64,000 bases of DNA from Prochlorococcus sp. AG-418-G18 (GTDB lineage: Bacteria > Cyanobacteriota > Cyanobacteriia > PCC-6307 > Cyanobiaceae), in assembly GCA_003214215.1 (NCBI GenBank), contig QCLX01000001.1:1-64000 (forward strand), written 5' to 3'. Under the pieces are notes generated by a model, which was not told the DNA's origin, did no database searches, and saw nothing but the letters and a program-made list of their open reading frames with translations. This document shows, piece by piece, positions 9,185-19,571 of the stretch. A program made the translations under genes and the position numbers. How positions within the stretch are numbered: the stretch's first letter is position 1; each line of letters opens with the position of its first letter.

Positions 9185-9913
9185 TTATTTTACTAAATGA
9201 TTTTCAAGTGCATAACGAACTAATTCGGTTCGACTAGATGTACCTGTCTTGATAAAAAGTCTACTTACATATTTCTCAACATTTCTAATAGATGTTTCAA
9301 GCTGTCTTGCAATTTCCTTATTCATTAGTCCCTCTGCTACTAGTTGAAGCACACTTGCTTCTCTTGGAGTAAAAGTAGGAAGATTTATTTTATTTTCTGG
9401 ATTAGTCTGGTTTTGGTCTGTGAGCATAGATTTTATTTCAGTAATTTGTTTTGCCATTTTGCTTACATCAATATCTGCGAATCGTGCCGCTTCTTTTAGT
9501 AAACGTTCTTGTCTGTTGATTACATTTTTAACTCTTGCAGCCAATTCATCGGGATCGAAAGGTTTAGAAATATAATCATCAACTCCTGCAAGATAACCTT
9601 CGGTTCTGTCTAGGGTCATTCCTTTTGCCGTTAGAAAAATAACTGGAGTTCCTCCTAATTTTTCATCCTCTCTAATTTTTTCTAATAAAGCATAACCGTT
9701 GACTCGGGGCATCATAATATCGCTAATTATCAAATCAGGGAAAACTGTTTGAGCTTTTTCCCAACCATCCTCTCCATCAACTGCAATAAATATTTCAAAG
9801 CCTTCATCTTCTAGAAATGTTTTAACGGCTGTTCTTAAACCAGGCTCATCATCAACTAATAAAATTCTTGATTTTCTTACCGGTTCACTATTTATTTGAT
9901 TAATTTCATTCAT
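9185..9913 (-). CDS. Two-component response regulator, LuxR/NarL type (Ycf29-like)
   Basis: Receiver domain (about residues 15-130) with acidic pocket Asp21/Asp22, phospho-acceptor Asp65 (LIISDIMMPRVNG), the conserved LTAKG threonine/lysine and KPFDPDEL. A LuxR-type helix-turn-helix follows at about residues 175-242 (LPTFTPREASVLQLVAEGLM). A DNA-binding regulator of transcription. The arrangement matches the cyanobacterial/plastid Ycf29 group by recollection; the cognate kinase is not here. Prochlorococcus has few response regulators, so it is probably a core regulator. Confidence 0.9.
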   Translation of the reverse strand: MNEINQINSEPVRKSRILLVDDEPGLRTAVKTFLEDEGFEIFIAVDGEDGWEKAQTVFPDLIISDIMMPRVNGYALLEKIREDEKLGGTPVIFLTAKGMTLDRTEGYLAGVDDYISKPFDPDELAARVKNVINRQERLLKEAARFADIDVSKMAKQITEIKSMLTDQNQTNPENKINLPTFTPREASVLQLVAEGLMNKEIARQLETSIRNVEKYVSRLFIKTGTSSRTELVRYALENHLVK

Positions 9914-9972
9914 TTTTTAAATTCTTTAATTTGATTTTCTAGTACTAAAGAGAATTTTATATACTAAATATA

Positions 9973-11118
9973 ATGCTATCAACTCCTATACTACTAGATT
10001 ATCAATCTTCGACTCCTTGCTCTAAAGATGTTGTTGATTCTATGAAACCCTTTTGGAGTGAGATATTTTCTAACCCTGCAAGCAAATCTAATTTAGCGGG
10101 TATTAACGCAAGCGCCATATTGGAAGCCTCAAGAGAAAAAATAGAACAAAATTTATTTCTTAAGAATAAAAAAGTTATTTTTACAAGTGGGGCAACAGAA
10201 TCTAATAACTTAGCTTTATTAGGCTTTGCTAGAAATTATCATAAAAAAAGAGGAAATTATGGACATATTATTACCTTAAAAACGGAGCATAAAGCTGTTT
10301 TAGAGCCCCTCAACCAACTAAAAAAAGAGGGATTTTTGGTTACAGAAATTAATCCTGAGAAAGATGGCTTAATTTCGGAAGAACAATTCAAAAAAAATAT
10401 AAGAGAAGATACATTTCTGGTTAGTGTCATGTTGGCAAATAACGAAATAGGAGTTATTCAGCCCATTGAGAATATTTCAAAAATATGTAAATCACGAGGA
10501 ATAACTTTTCACTCTGATTTCGCACAATGTTTAGGTTATATCGAGTTAGACAATCTTTTATCAGATTTAAATATGATTACGATGAGTTCTCACAAAATAT
10601 ATGGTCCTAAAGGGATAGGACTTCTCTTAATTGATGAAGAAATTAATCTTGAGCCTTTAATTGTTGGAGGAGGTCAGGAATATGGTTTAAGGTCTGGTAC
10701 ATTACCTCTTCCTTTAGTAGTTGGCTTTGCTAAAGCAATAGAGATAGCAGTTTTTAATCAAAAAAATAATGCTGAGAAATTACGTTTATACAGAAATAAC
10801 CTTTTAGAGGGTTTGTTAGAAAATAATTCTGGTTTATTAATTAATGGCTCCATAGAAAAAAGATTACCTCATAATTTAAACTTGACTGTATTGGATTTAA
10901 ACGGAGCAAAGTTTCATAAACTTTTAAAATCTAAAATAATTTGTTCTAGTGGATCTGCATGCAGTAATGGTGAACCATCTCATGTTTTACTAGCCTTAGG
11001 TAGATCTTTTAGAGAAGCAGAATCTTCAATAAGGTTAAGTATTGGATTAAGCACTAACTCAGACGATATAAAACAAGCAATTCATATTCTTACAAATACG
11101 ATCAAATCATTACGTTAG
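9973..11118 (+). CDS. Cysteine desulfurase (NifS/IscS-like)
   Basis: PLP enzyme taking sulfur from cysteine for Fe-S clusters and other thio-cofactors. The PLP lysine is at about residue 208 (MSSHKIYGPKGIG), with the family GATESNNLA near residue 76. The Cys loop CSSGSACSNGE at about 324 holds the persulfide cysteine. The 381-residue length suits a group I (NifS/IscS) enzyme and not SufS. The start at ATG 9973 leads straight into LLDYQSSTPCSKDV; the usual N-terminal family form is YLDNNATTP. Divergent from the response regulator by 59 bases. Confidence 0.93.
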   Translation: MLSTPILLDYQSSTPCSKDVVDSMKPFWSEIFSNPASKSNLAGINASAILEASREKIEQNLFLKNKKVIFTSGATESNNLALLGFARNYHKKRGNYGHIITLKTEHKAVLEPLNQLKKEGFLVTEINPEKDGLISEEQFKKNIREDTFLVSVMLANNEIGVIQPIENISKICKSRGITFHSDFAQCLGYIELDNLLSDLNMITMSSHKIYGPKGIGLLLIDEEINLEPLIVGGGQEYGLRSGTLPLPLVVGFAKAIEIAVFNQKNNAEKLRLYRNNLLEGLLENNSGLLINGSIEKRLPHNLNLTVLDLNGAKFHKLLKSKIICSSGSACSNGEPSHVLLALGRSFREAESSIRLSIGLSTNSDDIKQAIHILTNTIKSLR

Positions 11119-11132
11119 AAATTATTGGCTCT

Positions 11133-12035
11133 TTAATTTAATTGAGCAATTCTTAATTTTCCACTTCTTGCTCTTTTATTTAGTTTGACTTCTTGTACTG
11201 AAGGAGTTATTGGCTTTTTTGTTAGGTTTTTTAGTCTTTGATCATTTTTAAAAGAACTTTTAACTAACCTATCCTCCAGTGAATGAAAACTAATAATAGA
11301 AATTATTCCTCCCGGCAAAAGCCATTCAGGAACAACTTGCAAAAATTTTTCTAATACGTCAATTTCTTTATTAACGGCAATTCTTAGTGCTTGAAATGTT
11401 CTTGTTGCTGGGTGTATTTTTTTATATCTTTGTTTTGGTGGGAAGCAGCCCGCAATAGAATAAGCTAACTCTTTTGTCCCAGAATATTTCCCATTTTCCT
11501 TCAAATCTATTTTTATTTTCCTAGCAATTTTTCTTGATAATCTCTCATCTCCATATTTATAAATTAGGTTAGCTAGATCTTTTTCATTTAAAGACTCAAT
11601 TAATTTCTCTGCATCAACCTCAAGAAAAGGATTCATTCTCATATCAAGTGGACCATCTTTTTGGAAGCTAAATCCTCTTTGAGGGTCATCAATTTGATTA
11701 CTATTTACTCCAAGATCTGCAATTACAAAAGAAACTTTTTCTTTTGGTACAAAATCCGCAAAATTTGAAGCCCTTATATCCACCCTATTTTGAAATTCAT
11801 CAAGTTTTTTTGAAGCTGATTTTCTCGCGAATGGATCTTGATCAAGTCCAATTATATTTAAATCCGAATATTTTCTCAATAAATGATAAGAGTGCCCGCC
11901 TCCTCCTAGAGTTGCGTCTATTCCTTTAAGTTTGTTGTTATGTATTAAAGGGTAATGCTCTAATGAGGCCATAATCTCATCTGTCATAACTGATTTATGA
12001 TTGAAAAAAGATGAATCAGATAGGTCAGTTTGCAT
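11133..12035 (-). CDS. rsmH: 16S rRNA m4C1402 methyltransferase
   Basis: Methylates N4 of C1402 in 16S rRNA (formerly MraW). The 300-residue protein opens with HKSVMTDEIMASLEH, the family start. The SAM site DATLGGGGHSYHLL follows at about residue 40, then the signature ADLGVNSNQIDDPQRGFSF and the C-terminal IISFHSLEDRLVK. Not adjacent to ftsL or mraZ as in division clusters. Divergent from ndhH with a 38-base gap. Confidence 0.96.
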   Translation of the reverse strand: MQTDLSDSSFFNHKSVMTDEIMASLEHYPLIHNNKLKGIDATLGGGGHSYHLLRKYSDLNIIGLDQDPFARKSASKKLDEFQNRVDIRASNFADFVPKEKVSFVIADLGVNSNQIDDPQRGFSFQKDGPLDMRMNPFLEVDAEKLIESLNEKDLANLIYKYGDERLSRKIARKIKIDLKENGKYSGTKELAYSIAGCFPPKQRYKKIHPATRTFQALRIAVNKEIDVLEKFLQVVPEWLLPGGIISIISFHSLEDRLVKSSFKNDQRLKNLTKKPITPSVQEVKLNKRARSGKLRIAQLN

Positions 12036-12073
12036 AACTTTCGACTAAGATTTGTTTAGAAGTTAAATTTCGA

Positions 12074-13261
12074 ATGGCTCAGCTAGAGACTAGAACAGAA
12101 CCAATGGTGGTCAATTTTGGCCCTCATCATCCTTCAATGCATGGGGTTTTAAGGTTAGTTGTAACTCTTGATGGTGAGAATGTCATTGATTGTGAGCCAG
12201 TAATTGGATATTTACATAGAGGAATGGAAAAGATAGCTGAAAACAGAACAAATGTAATGTATGTCCCTTATGTAAGCAGAATGGATTATGCAGCAGGAAT
12301 GTTTTATGAAGCTATTGTAGTAAATGCTCCTGAAAGATTAGCTAATATTCCAGTTCCTAAAAGAGCTAGTTACATCAGAGTTCTTATGCTCGAACTTAAT
12401 CGTATTGCTAATCATCTTTTGTGGCTTGGCCCCTTTTTAGCAGACGTAGGAGCTCAAACTCCATTTTTCTATATTTTTAGAGAAAGAGAAATGATTTATG
12501 ACCTCTGGGAAGCTGCTACTGGACAAAGGCTAATAAATAATAATTTCTTTAGGATAGGAGGTGTCGCATGTGATCTTCCATATGGATGGTTAGAAAAATG
12601 TATAGATTTTTGCGATTGGTTCGGTCCTAAGATAGACGAATACGAAAAATTAATAACAAATAATCCAATTTTTAGAAAAAGAATTGAAGGTCTAGGAACA
12701 ATACAAAGAGACCAGGCAATTAATTGGTCTTTATCTGGCCCAATGCTTAGAGCTTCTGGAGTTTCCTGGGATTTAAGGAAAGTCGATAGTTATGAATGTT
12801 ATGACGATTTTGATTGGCAGATTGCTTCAGAAAAAGAAGGTGATTGTTACGCGAGATATCGAGTAAGAGTTGAGGAGATGAGACAATCACTAAGTATCAT
12901 TCGCCAAGCCTGCAAAATGATTCCAGGAGGTCCAACAGAAAATTTAGAAGCTCAAAGAATGGCGACTGAAGATAAGAAAAGTGAAATATTTGGTATTGAC
13001 TATCAATATGTAGCTAAGAAGGTTGCTCCAACTTTTAAAATTCCTAACGGAGAATTGTATACAAGATTAGAGTCCGGTAAAGGTGAAATAGGCATATTTA
13101 TTCAAGGAAATAATGAAGTTACTCCATGGAGATTTAAAATCAGAGCAGCTGATTTAAATAATCTGCAAATATTGCCTCATATTCTTAAAGGTGCCAAAAT
13201 CGCCGATATTATGGCAATCCTTGGCTCAATAGATGTAATTATGGGATCTGTTGATAGATAA
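12074..13261 (+). CDS. ndhH: NDH-1 subunit H (49 kDa)
   Basis: Peripheral-arm subunit lining the quinone-reduction site of NDH-1. The 395-residue length and the blocks [20 protein letters not shown] (about 14-33), [19 protein letters not shown] and the C-terminal [20 protein letters not shown] are diagnostic of the NuoD/NdhH family. It stands apart from the ndhA-I-G cluster, as usual in cyanobacteria. A thioesterase gene starts 9 bases after its stop, so the two are likely co-transcribed, linking NDH-1 with quinone synthesis by position only. Confidence 0.98.
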   Translation: MAQLETRTEPMVVNFGPHHPSMHGVLRLVVTLDGENVIDCEPVIGYLHRGMEKIAENRTNVMYVPYVSRMDYAAGMFYEAIVVNAPERLANIPVPKRASYIRVLMLELNRIANHLLWLGPFLADVGAQTPFFYIFREREMIYDLWEAATGQRLINNNFFRIGGVACDLPYGWLEKCIDFCDWFGPKIDEYEKLITNNPIFRKRIEGLGTIQRDQAINWSLSGPMLRASGVSWDLRKVDSYECYDDFDWQIASEKEGDCYARYRVRVEEMRQSLSIIRQACKMIPGGPTENLEAQRMATEDKKSEIFGIDYQYVAKKVAPTFKIPNGELYTRLESGKGEIGIFIQGNNEVTPWRFKIRAADLNNLQILPHILKGAKIADIMAILGSIDVIMGSVDR

Positions 13262-13270
13262 TTTCTTTAA

Positions 13271-13723
<453 letters not shown>

Positions 13724-13726
13724 TTA

Positions 13727-14929
13727 TTATTTTTTAAATTTATAGTTTGTTTTTTCTGTACTGGTATTTTTGTTTTTAACAATCCACTTTTCAGGTTTTT
13801 CATGTTTAGGCCAACTTTGAGAAAATTTTTTTAATAAATTTAATGAATTTTCAATATTTTTATTATTTGTATGTTCTTCATATTCAACAATTATTTTAAT
13901 TTTATTTCCCCATAATTTGTCGGATACTTTTGAAATATTGAATTTATTAATTGGGATATTTTCTTTCATAATGAAATCATTTAATCGAGATTCAATTACT
14001 TTTGGAAAAACGATTTCTCCTCCTGAATTAAAAGCGTTATCACTTCTTCCAAGAAAGTTTAAATATAAAGAATTATTGATTTGATTAATTTCACCTAAAT
14101 CACCGGTGCACCACCACCCATTTTTATTCTTGAAATTTTTAGTTTTTGAAGAGTCTATTATTTCGATTCCAATTCTGGCTGATTTAATCTCGATTAATCC
14201 TTGTGCGTTTATTCTTATTTTTGTATCAGGTAGTATTTCTCCAACATTTTTAAAACCCATTAAGAATTCTTTTGGTTTTAAACTCGTAACCATTGCTGCT
14301 GTCTCAGTTGAGCCATAACAAGGTGCTAATTTTATTTTTTCTTCTATACATTGTTCTGCAGTTTCGCTTGAAATTGAAGCTCCACCTACCCAAATAAGAT
14401 CAAAAATTTTTAGCCAAATAATACCATCTTTTTGAGCTAAAAGTCTTTGTAATTGTGTAGGTACTAATGATGTAATCAAGTGTTTTTTGTTTTTTTTAGA
14501 TTTAATTGTGAAAAGTAAAAGTTCTCTAGTTTTTTTTATTAAATTCGGAGAAATATTAATACAATCACATCCCCAAGTTTGACTTCTAAAAATTGGCATT
14601 AATCCACTTATATGGTTCAAGGGTAAAGTATTTAAAATTAAGCAGTTTTGCAATTCAAATCCTTGCTCTATTAGCCATTGTCCTGATGTAACTGCAGATA
14701 ATTTAAGATTACTTAAATGGTGAAAACATTGTCTTGGTTTTCCAGAACTACCACTACTGTTTAAGATAATTGCTGGCCCATGCTTAGTAATTGAATCTAA
14801 TGCATCTTCATATTCATAAAATTTGTTTTTTACATAAATAATTTTATTCTCTCTAATTTTCTCAATAATTTTTTCTACAGATTTAGTTTCATTATTTTCA
14901 ACTTCAATAGTATAAATTTTATTTTTCAT
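13727..14929 (-). CDS. menE: o-Succinylbenzoate-CoA ligase
   Basis: Activates o-succinylbenzoate to its CoA ester in phylloquinone synthesis. The AMP-binding loop NSSGSSGKPRQ is at about residue 53, and APCYGSTETAAMVTSL and NGWWCTGDLGEI are the A5 and A7 motifs of the ANL superfamily. The start is taken as ATG 14929, which overlaps the menC stop as ATGA, and not the earlier ATG at 14941. About 400 residues, short for the family. Unusually rich in Lys, Asn and Ile. Confidence 0.92.
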   Translation of the reverse strand: MKNKIYTIEVENNETKSVEKIIEKIRENKIIYVKNKFYEYEDALDSITKHGPAIILNSSGSSGKPRQCFHHLSNLKLSAVTSGQWLIEQGFELQNCLILNTLPLNHISGLMPIFRSQTWGCDCINISPNLIKKTRELLLFTIKSKKNKKHLITSLVPTQLQRLLAQKDGIIWLKIFDLIWVGGASISSETAEQCIEEKIKLAPCYGSTETAAMVTSLKPKEFLMGFKNVGEILPDTKIRINAQGLIEIKSARIGIEIIDSSKTKNFKNKNGWWCTGDLGEINQINNSLYLNFLGRSDNAFNSGGEIVFPKVIESRLNDFIMKENIPINKFNISKVSDKLWGNKIKIIVEYEEHTNNKNIENSLNLLKKFSQSWPKHEKPEKWIVKNKNTSTEKTNYKFKK

Positions 14930-15891
14930 AATTGATCCCATATCTTTTTTGCTTTATTTAAAAATAGAAACGTATTAGGGAATTTATTCATTGCTAAACC
15001 AGGAACTTTTGGAGTTGGTCCTTGTAATTGTAAAGAAGATAAATGATAAAGCCATCTCTTCCCTATTCCAGTTTCAAATGAGGTACTTATAGATATTAAA
15101 GCTTTTTTATTTTCTAATTCTCTTAAAAGGTTAACTGGATTATTTTCTTGAGAAGGCCTTCGAATTTGCCAGCCCTTCCACTCATCAATCAAAGTTGGAA
15201 ATTTTAAAAGTGATTCGTCTAAGGCTATTGGGATTTTTTTGTTGAGTTCTTTCATTCCTTCAATATCATCAACACAGAGAGGTTGTTCTAACCAATCTAT
15301 ATTTTTGTTATCTTTCAAAATATCAGCCCATCTATTAGCTATCTTTCTCCCCCAAGAACCATTAGCATCTATTCTTAACTTAATATTATTGCCTATTTGG
15401 CTTAAAATTTCTTCTAAATTTGCTTCTTCCTCATCGTTATCTCTTAATGCTACTTTCCATTTTATGGTTACTGATTTTCCAGTATTAGATTGTCTTTTTT
15501 TAATTTTATTTAGCTCTGAAATTACATTTTCAGAATTTAGAAGTATGGCTGTTTTATCAATTTCATCAAAGGCATAGTTTTCTTTAAAAATTATTTTTCC
15601 ATTTATCTCAGCTAATGCAGAATTTATTGCAGATTGAATGCATGGGTGAAAAATATTTATTTGCTCAGATAAATTAAATACTTCTACATTCTCAGGGATC
15701 ATATTAAGTTGTTTTGCACATTTTTTTAAGTCTTCTTCTAGAAGTGGTGAAACTTCTCCAAACCCAATTTTTTTATCATTACTTTTTAATTTAATTATCC
15801 AACCCAGTTTTGTAAGATAAGTGGTTTTAGAATTTGCTACTTTTGTGGATAACTTAAAGCTATAAGATTTTTTTTTAAATATTAAGTTCAT
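14926..15891 (-). CDS. menC: o-Succinylbenzoate synthase
   Basis: Dehydratase of the enolase superfamily in phylloquinone synthesis. The catalytic pair is visible in the KWK of VTIKWKVAL (about residue 147). The metal ligands are in LRIDANGSW, DWLEQPL and IALDESLLK. 321 residues. Its ATG (15891) sits in an ATGA junction with the menA stop, and its stop overlaps the menE start in the same way, so menA-menC-menE is a translationally coupled operon read on the minus strand. Confidence 0.93.
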   Translation of the reverse strand: MNLIFKKKSYSFKLSTKVANSKTTYLTKLGWIIKLKSNDKKIGFGEVSPLLEEDLKKCAKQLNMIPENVEVFNLSEQINIFHPCIQSAINSALAEINGKIIFKENYAFDEIDKTAILLNSENVISELNKIKKRQSNTGKSVTIKWKVALRDNDEEEANLEEILSQIGNNIKLRIDANGSWGRKIANRWADILKDNKNIDWLEQPLCVDDIEGMKELNKKIPIALDESLLKFPTLIDEWKGWQIRRPSQENNPVNLLRELENKKALISISTSFETGIGKRWLYHLSSLQLQGPTPKVPGLAMNKFPNTFLFLNKAKKIWDQL

Positions 15892-16805
15892 TTATTAAGC
15901 AAGTAATTAAATATTAATCCTGTGATTAAGCCAACTCCATTAAGAGTTTGAAATTTAATTGCGACGAATTTGGAATTTTTTATTGCAGAAGGTTTTTTAT
16001 ATGAAGATTTTAATAAATTTATAAGTCTTATTGCTTGAGGAAAACTAATCAAATAAAGGATACAAAACACTGGAATAAATCCAGTAACTATAGTTAAAAG
16101 TTGAAAAATATATATTGTAAAAATTATCCAAGGCACAAATTGAGAACCTTTTTTTGCTCCTAGGCGAACTAAAGGTGAATTTTTCCCATGCTTTTTATCT
16201 TCAGAAATTTGATGAAAATGAGAACAAAATAATACAAGAGTTGTTGCTAATGAAGGTCCTGAACCAAGTAATAAAGAAACTTTCCATGGAATATCTTCGA
16301 AGTAAATATTAGAAGGATTTAACGCAATTAAGACTGCAGAGTAGGCAAAAGGTCCAAATGCAAGCCAGCATAATGGTTCTCCTAAACCTTGATAGCCAAA
16401 TCTAAAAGGAGGTCCTTGATATAAATATCCTAAGAAGCAGCAAGATACCACTAAAATCAAAATGTTTATACTTGTTGATACTGAAATAATTGAAATTATT
16501 AATAAACCAATAATTAAAGATGTATATGCAATAAATGAAATTATTTTTTTATTTTTTACAAGATTTACAATTGAATGGAATTTAAATTCATCGATTCCTG
16601 TTTCTGCGTCGAATAAATCATTAGTTAGGTTTTCCCAAAGTAATATAAAAATTGCAGCTAAAGTAAATGCAATCAAGTTGTAAATTTTTACCTTTTCATA
16701 TTGATTAAGTATATAAGCCCCTGTTATTAAAACCGGAAGTATGGCAACAGAATAAAGAGGCCATTTTATCGCTTGTTTCCATAATTTTTTTTTATATTCG
16801 TCCAT
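15888..16805 (-). CDS. menA: DHNA phytyl/prenyltransferase, phylloquinone biosynthesis
   Basis: UbiA-family membrane prenyltransferase attaching the phytyl chain to DHNA. The 305-residue protein has about eight hydrophobic segments and the two Asp motifs: NDLFDAETGIDEF (about 62-74, the NDxxDxxxD type) and the later HQISEDKKHGK (about 192-202). First gene of menA-menC-menE; divergent from the isochorismate synthase gene by 101 bases, which must hold both promoters. Confidence 0.93.
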   Translation of the reverse strand: MDEYKKKLWKQAIKWPLYSVAILPVLITGAYILNQYEKVKIYNLIAFTLAAIFILLWENLTNDLFDAETGIDEFKFHSIVNLVKNKKIISFIAYTSLIIGLLIISIISVSTSINILILVVSCCFLGYLYQGPPFRFGYQGLGEPLCWLAFGPFAYSAVLIALNPSNIYFEDIPWKVSLLLGSGPSLATTLVLFCSHFHQISEDKKHGKNSPLVRLGAKKGSQFVPWIIFTIYIFQLLTIVTGFIPVFCILYLISFPQAIRLINLLKSSYKKPSAIKNSKFVAIKFQTLNGVGLITGLIFNYLLNK

Positions 16806-16906
16806 TTTTATTTAACTCATAAAATTCGATCATTATTAAATGTAGTTTATAAATTGAGTTACATTTTTTACTTTATTGCATGATTTTTAGTTATTTTCAA
16901 TAAGTA

Positions 16907-18319
16907 ATGAAAAATGATTTAAACTTAACAGATTTTTTAAAAGATGTATTTTCCTCTTTCGATAAGAAAGTGGAGAATTCTGGATTAGTAAGTATTTGTG
17001 TTGAGATCCCTTGTATTGATTTATTACAAGTATATGAATTGTTTGTAAATAAATATCCTTTTTCTTCATTTTGGGAGGAATCTAATGGTATTTCATATAT
17101 TGCTTTTGAGAAATGTAAATATGTTACTTTGGATGGTCCAAAAAGGTTTGAGGTGGCAAAAGAGTTTAATTCTGAGAATTTTAAAAATTTAATTAACTTA
17201 ACTAATGAATCACATAATTCTGCACTTTCAAAAATAATTTATTTATTTTCTTTTTCTGAAAACTTGAATAATAAGAATTTATCTTCTGATGTCCCTAGTT
17301 TGGAAGCTATCTTACCAAAAATATTAATTATTAAAAGTAATAAGAATTGCTGGTTAAGAATCAATGGTCATGTTGAAGGTAAATCATCATTAAGAACATT
17401 AATTGAAGAAATATGGACAATTAGAAATCAAGTTATTAGTTCTGGCTCAGAATTAATAAAATCGTCTAGCTTAAAAACTAGTTTTGATTTACCTATTATT
17501 GATGATTTCTTGCACTCCTTAGAAACTTCTAATACAAGTTTGAAAAAAGTAGTAAATAGAGGAATTCAATTAGTAGAAAAAGGTATTCTCGAAAAGATAG
17601 TTTTATCGAATAGGATTAAAATAAAATTTAAAAATAAATTAGATTTAGTAGAAATTTTAAAAAGATTAAAAAAGAATCATCCAAATACATGCAGATACGT
17701 TTGGAAAAGAAATAGTAAGGATATTTTGTTTGGTGCATCTCCAGAAAAATTATTTTCTTTTACTAAACCTAATTTAACTTTGGAGGCTCTTGCTGGAACT
17801 ATCCCTACTAATCCAAATTTTAAGAAACTCCTAAAAAGTACAAAAGATTTAAAGGAACATAATTACGTAACACAGTATTTGATTAAATGTTTAGAAGTTT
17901 CAAAAATAAAAAACTTTAAAAAAAGTGATATTAAGGTAAATTCATTTGGAGATATTTCTCATTTGCAAACACTCATTTTCTCTAAAGTTAAAAATATATG
18001 TCCTTTTGAATTGCTTAAAAACTTACATCCATCTCCGGCTGTTTGTGGTTACCCAAAAAATGCAGCATTGGATTGGATAAACACTCTTGAGTCTTTTCCT
18101 AGAGGAAATTATGCTTCTCCAATGGGTTGGGTTGATTCATCCGGAAATGCTTCATTTCTTTTAGCAATAAGAGGAGCTAGGTATATTGAAGAAAATATTG
18201 AATTTACTGCCGGTTCAGGTATAGTTTCAGGCTCCGTTTTAGAGAAAGAAATAGATGAGATTAAATTAAAATTTGAATCCATAGTAAAACAAATATTTTT
18301 CGCTTCAAATCCTAGATAA
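16907..18319 (+). CDS. menF: Isochorismate synthase (MenF type)
   Basis: Converts chorismate to isochorismate, the first committed phylloquinone step. A 470-residue protein with the chorismate-binding domain in its C-terminal half: [33 protein letters not shown] and the terminal [11 protein letters not shown] loop holding Mg2+ ligands. The N-terminal half is weakly conserved. The context beside menA, menC and menE supports isochorismate synthase over a salicylate-type or anthranilate enzyme. Its last 8 bases overlap the end of gshB on the other strand. Confidence 0.93.
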   Translation: MKNDLNLTDFLKDVFSSFDKKVENSGLVSICVEIPCIDLLQVYELFVNKYPFSSFWEESNGISYIAFEKCKYVTLDGPKRFEVAKEFNSENFKNLINLTNESHNSALSKIIYLFSFSENLNNKNLSSDVPSLEAILPKILIIKSNKNCWLRINGHVEGKSSLRTLIEEIWTIRNQVISSGSELIKSSSLKTSFDLPIIDDFLHSLETSNTSLKKVVNRGIQLVEKGILEKIVLSNRIKIKFKNKLDLVEILKRLKKNHPNTCRYVWKRNSKDILFGASPEKLFSFTKPNLTLEALAGTIPTNPNFKKLLKSTKDLKEHNYVTQYLIKCLEVSKIKNFKKSDIKVNSFGDISHLQTLIFSKVKNICPFELLKNLHPSPAVCGYPKNAALDWINTLESFPRGNYASPMGWVDSSGNASFLLAIRGARYIEENIEFTAGSGIVSGSVLEKEIDEIKLKFESIVKQIFFASNPR

Positions 18320-19235
18320 TTTCAACTAATTTTTCAATAACTTCCTCTGAAACATTCTTATTGGATAAATTTTCTATTTCTCTTAAACCTGTTGGACTGG
18401 TTACATTAATCTCGCTAAGCATTCCATTTATTACATCAATACCTACAAAAAATAAACCTTCATCTTTGAAGTGTTGAGATAATTCTGAGCAGATATTTTT
18501 TTCTTTTTCTGTTAAAAATGTTGTTTCAGCCTTTCCTCCCATTGCTAAATTACTTCTAAAATCGCCTCCTTGAGGAATCCTATTTATTGATCCAATTGCT
18601 TCACCGTTTACGATAATTATTCTTTTATCACCCTCTATGACTTCAGGAATAAATTTTTGCATCATAACGGGTAATTCTTCTTGAGAAGTGATTAATTCAA
18701 TGATTGATTTAATACCTGGAGAATTTTTATTTATCCTTATAACACCTTGACCACCTTTTCCTCCAAGAGGTTTTATGACTACTTCATTATTTATATTTGC
18801 AAAATTAATAAGATCTTTTACCTTACTCGCAACTATTGTAGGTGCCATTAAGTGGCTGTATCTCAAAGCACCTAGCTTTTCATTCCATGCTCTTAACGAT
18901 GAGGGTTTATTGATTACTTTTACTCCTTTTCTTTCGGCAACTTCTAAAAGATGGGTTGCATATAAATAAGCCTCATTTACAGGAGGATCTTTTCTCATCC
19001 AAATGCAATTAAATTCGGCGAGAGGGATGCAATCATTTTCTTTAAAAGAAATCCATGGATTTACTTCAACTTTTACGGAAGAAGCCCATACTTCATCACC
19101 TCTAGCTTCAAGGTCTTGAGGAGTACAACTCCAGATTTCAATATTTTTTTTTGATGATGCTTGCATTAAAGCAGCAGATGAATCTTTTAAGGGATTTATA
19201 TTTTTAATTGGATCTATTACGAATAGAAATTTCAT
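18312..19235 (-). CDS. gshB: Glutathione synthetase
   Basis: ATP-grasp ligase joining gamma-glutamylcysteine and glycine. 307 residues. Seen: the N-terminal [53 protein letters not shown] (nucleotide loop, about 154-170) and the C-terminal [20 protein letters not shown] metal region. Downstream of grxC by 5 bases on the same strand, pairing glutathione synthesis with its glutaredoxin. The 3' ends of this gene and menF overlap by 8 bases. Confidence 0.97.
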   Translation of the reverse strand: MKFLFVIDPIKNINPLKDSSAALMQASSKKNIEIWSCTPQDLEARGDEVWASSVKVEVNPWISFKENDCIPLAEFNCIWMRKDPPVNEAYLYATHLLEVAERKGVKVINKPSSLRAWNEKLGALRYSHLMAPTIVASKVKDLINFANINNEVVIKPLGGKGGQGVIRINKNSPGIKSIIELITSQEELPVMMQKFIPEVIEGDKRIIIVNGEAIGSINRIPQGGDFRSNLAMGGKAETTFLTEKEKNICSELSQHFKDEGLFFVGIDVINGMLSEINVTSPTGLREIENLSNKNVSEEVIEKLVEII

Positions 19236-19240
19236 AAGAT

Positions 19241-19495
19241 CTAGTTTAATAATCCGTCTAATTTATCTTCATTTTCTAATGTATAGAGATCATCGCAGCC
19301 TCCGATACCCTCATTATTTATAAATATTTGTGGTAATGTTCTTCTACCATCAGCTCTTTCAGTCATCAATGCTCTGGCATCTTCATCGCCATCAATCTTA
19401 TATTCTGTAAAATTTATATTTTTTTTCTTGAGTAGAGATTTTGCTCGAATACAGAATGGGCAATATTGCCAAGTATAAATTTCTACTTTGGACAT
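19241..19495 (-). CDS. grxC: Glutaredoxin (dithiol, GrxC type)
   Basis: An 84-residue glutaredoxin reducing disulfides with glutathione. The active site is CPFC (residues 12-15 in [16 protein letters not shown]), a variant of the common [24 protein letters not shown] supplies the TLPQIF and GGCDD glutathione-binding motifs. First gene of grxC-gshB; the next gene, prfB, starts about 80 bases away in the opposite direction. Confidence 0.96.
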   Translation of the reverse strand: MSKVEIYTWQYCPFCIRAKSLLKKKNINFTEYKIDGDEDARALMTERADGRRTLPQIFINNEGIGGCDDLYTLENEDKLDGLLN

Positions 19496-19571
19496 TTTTT
19501 TAAAATAATACTTAGTTTATACTATTAAACAAAAGTGCTTGTTAGATTATAAATAACGATTAAATTCTATT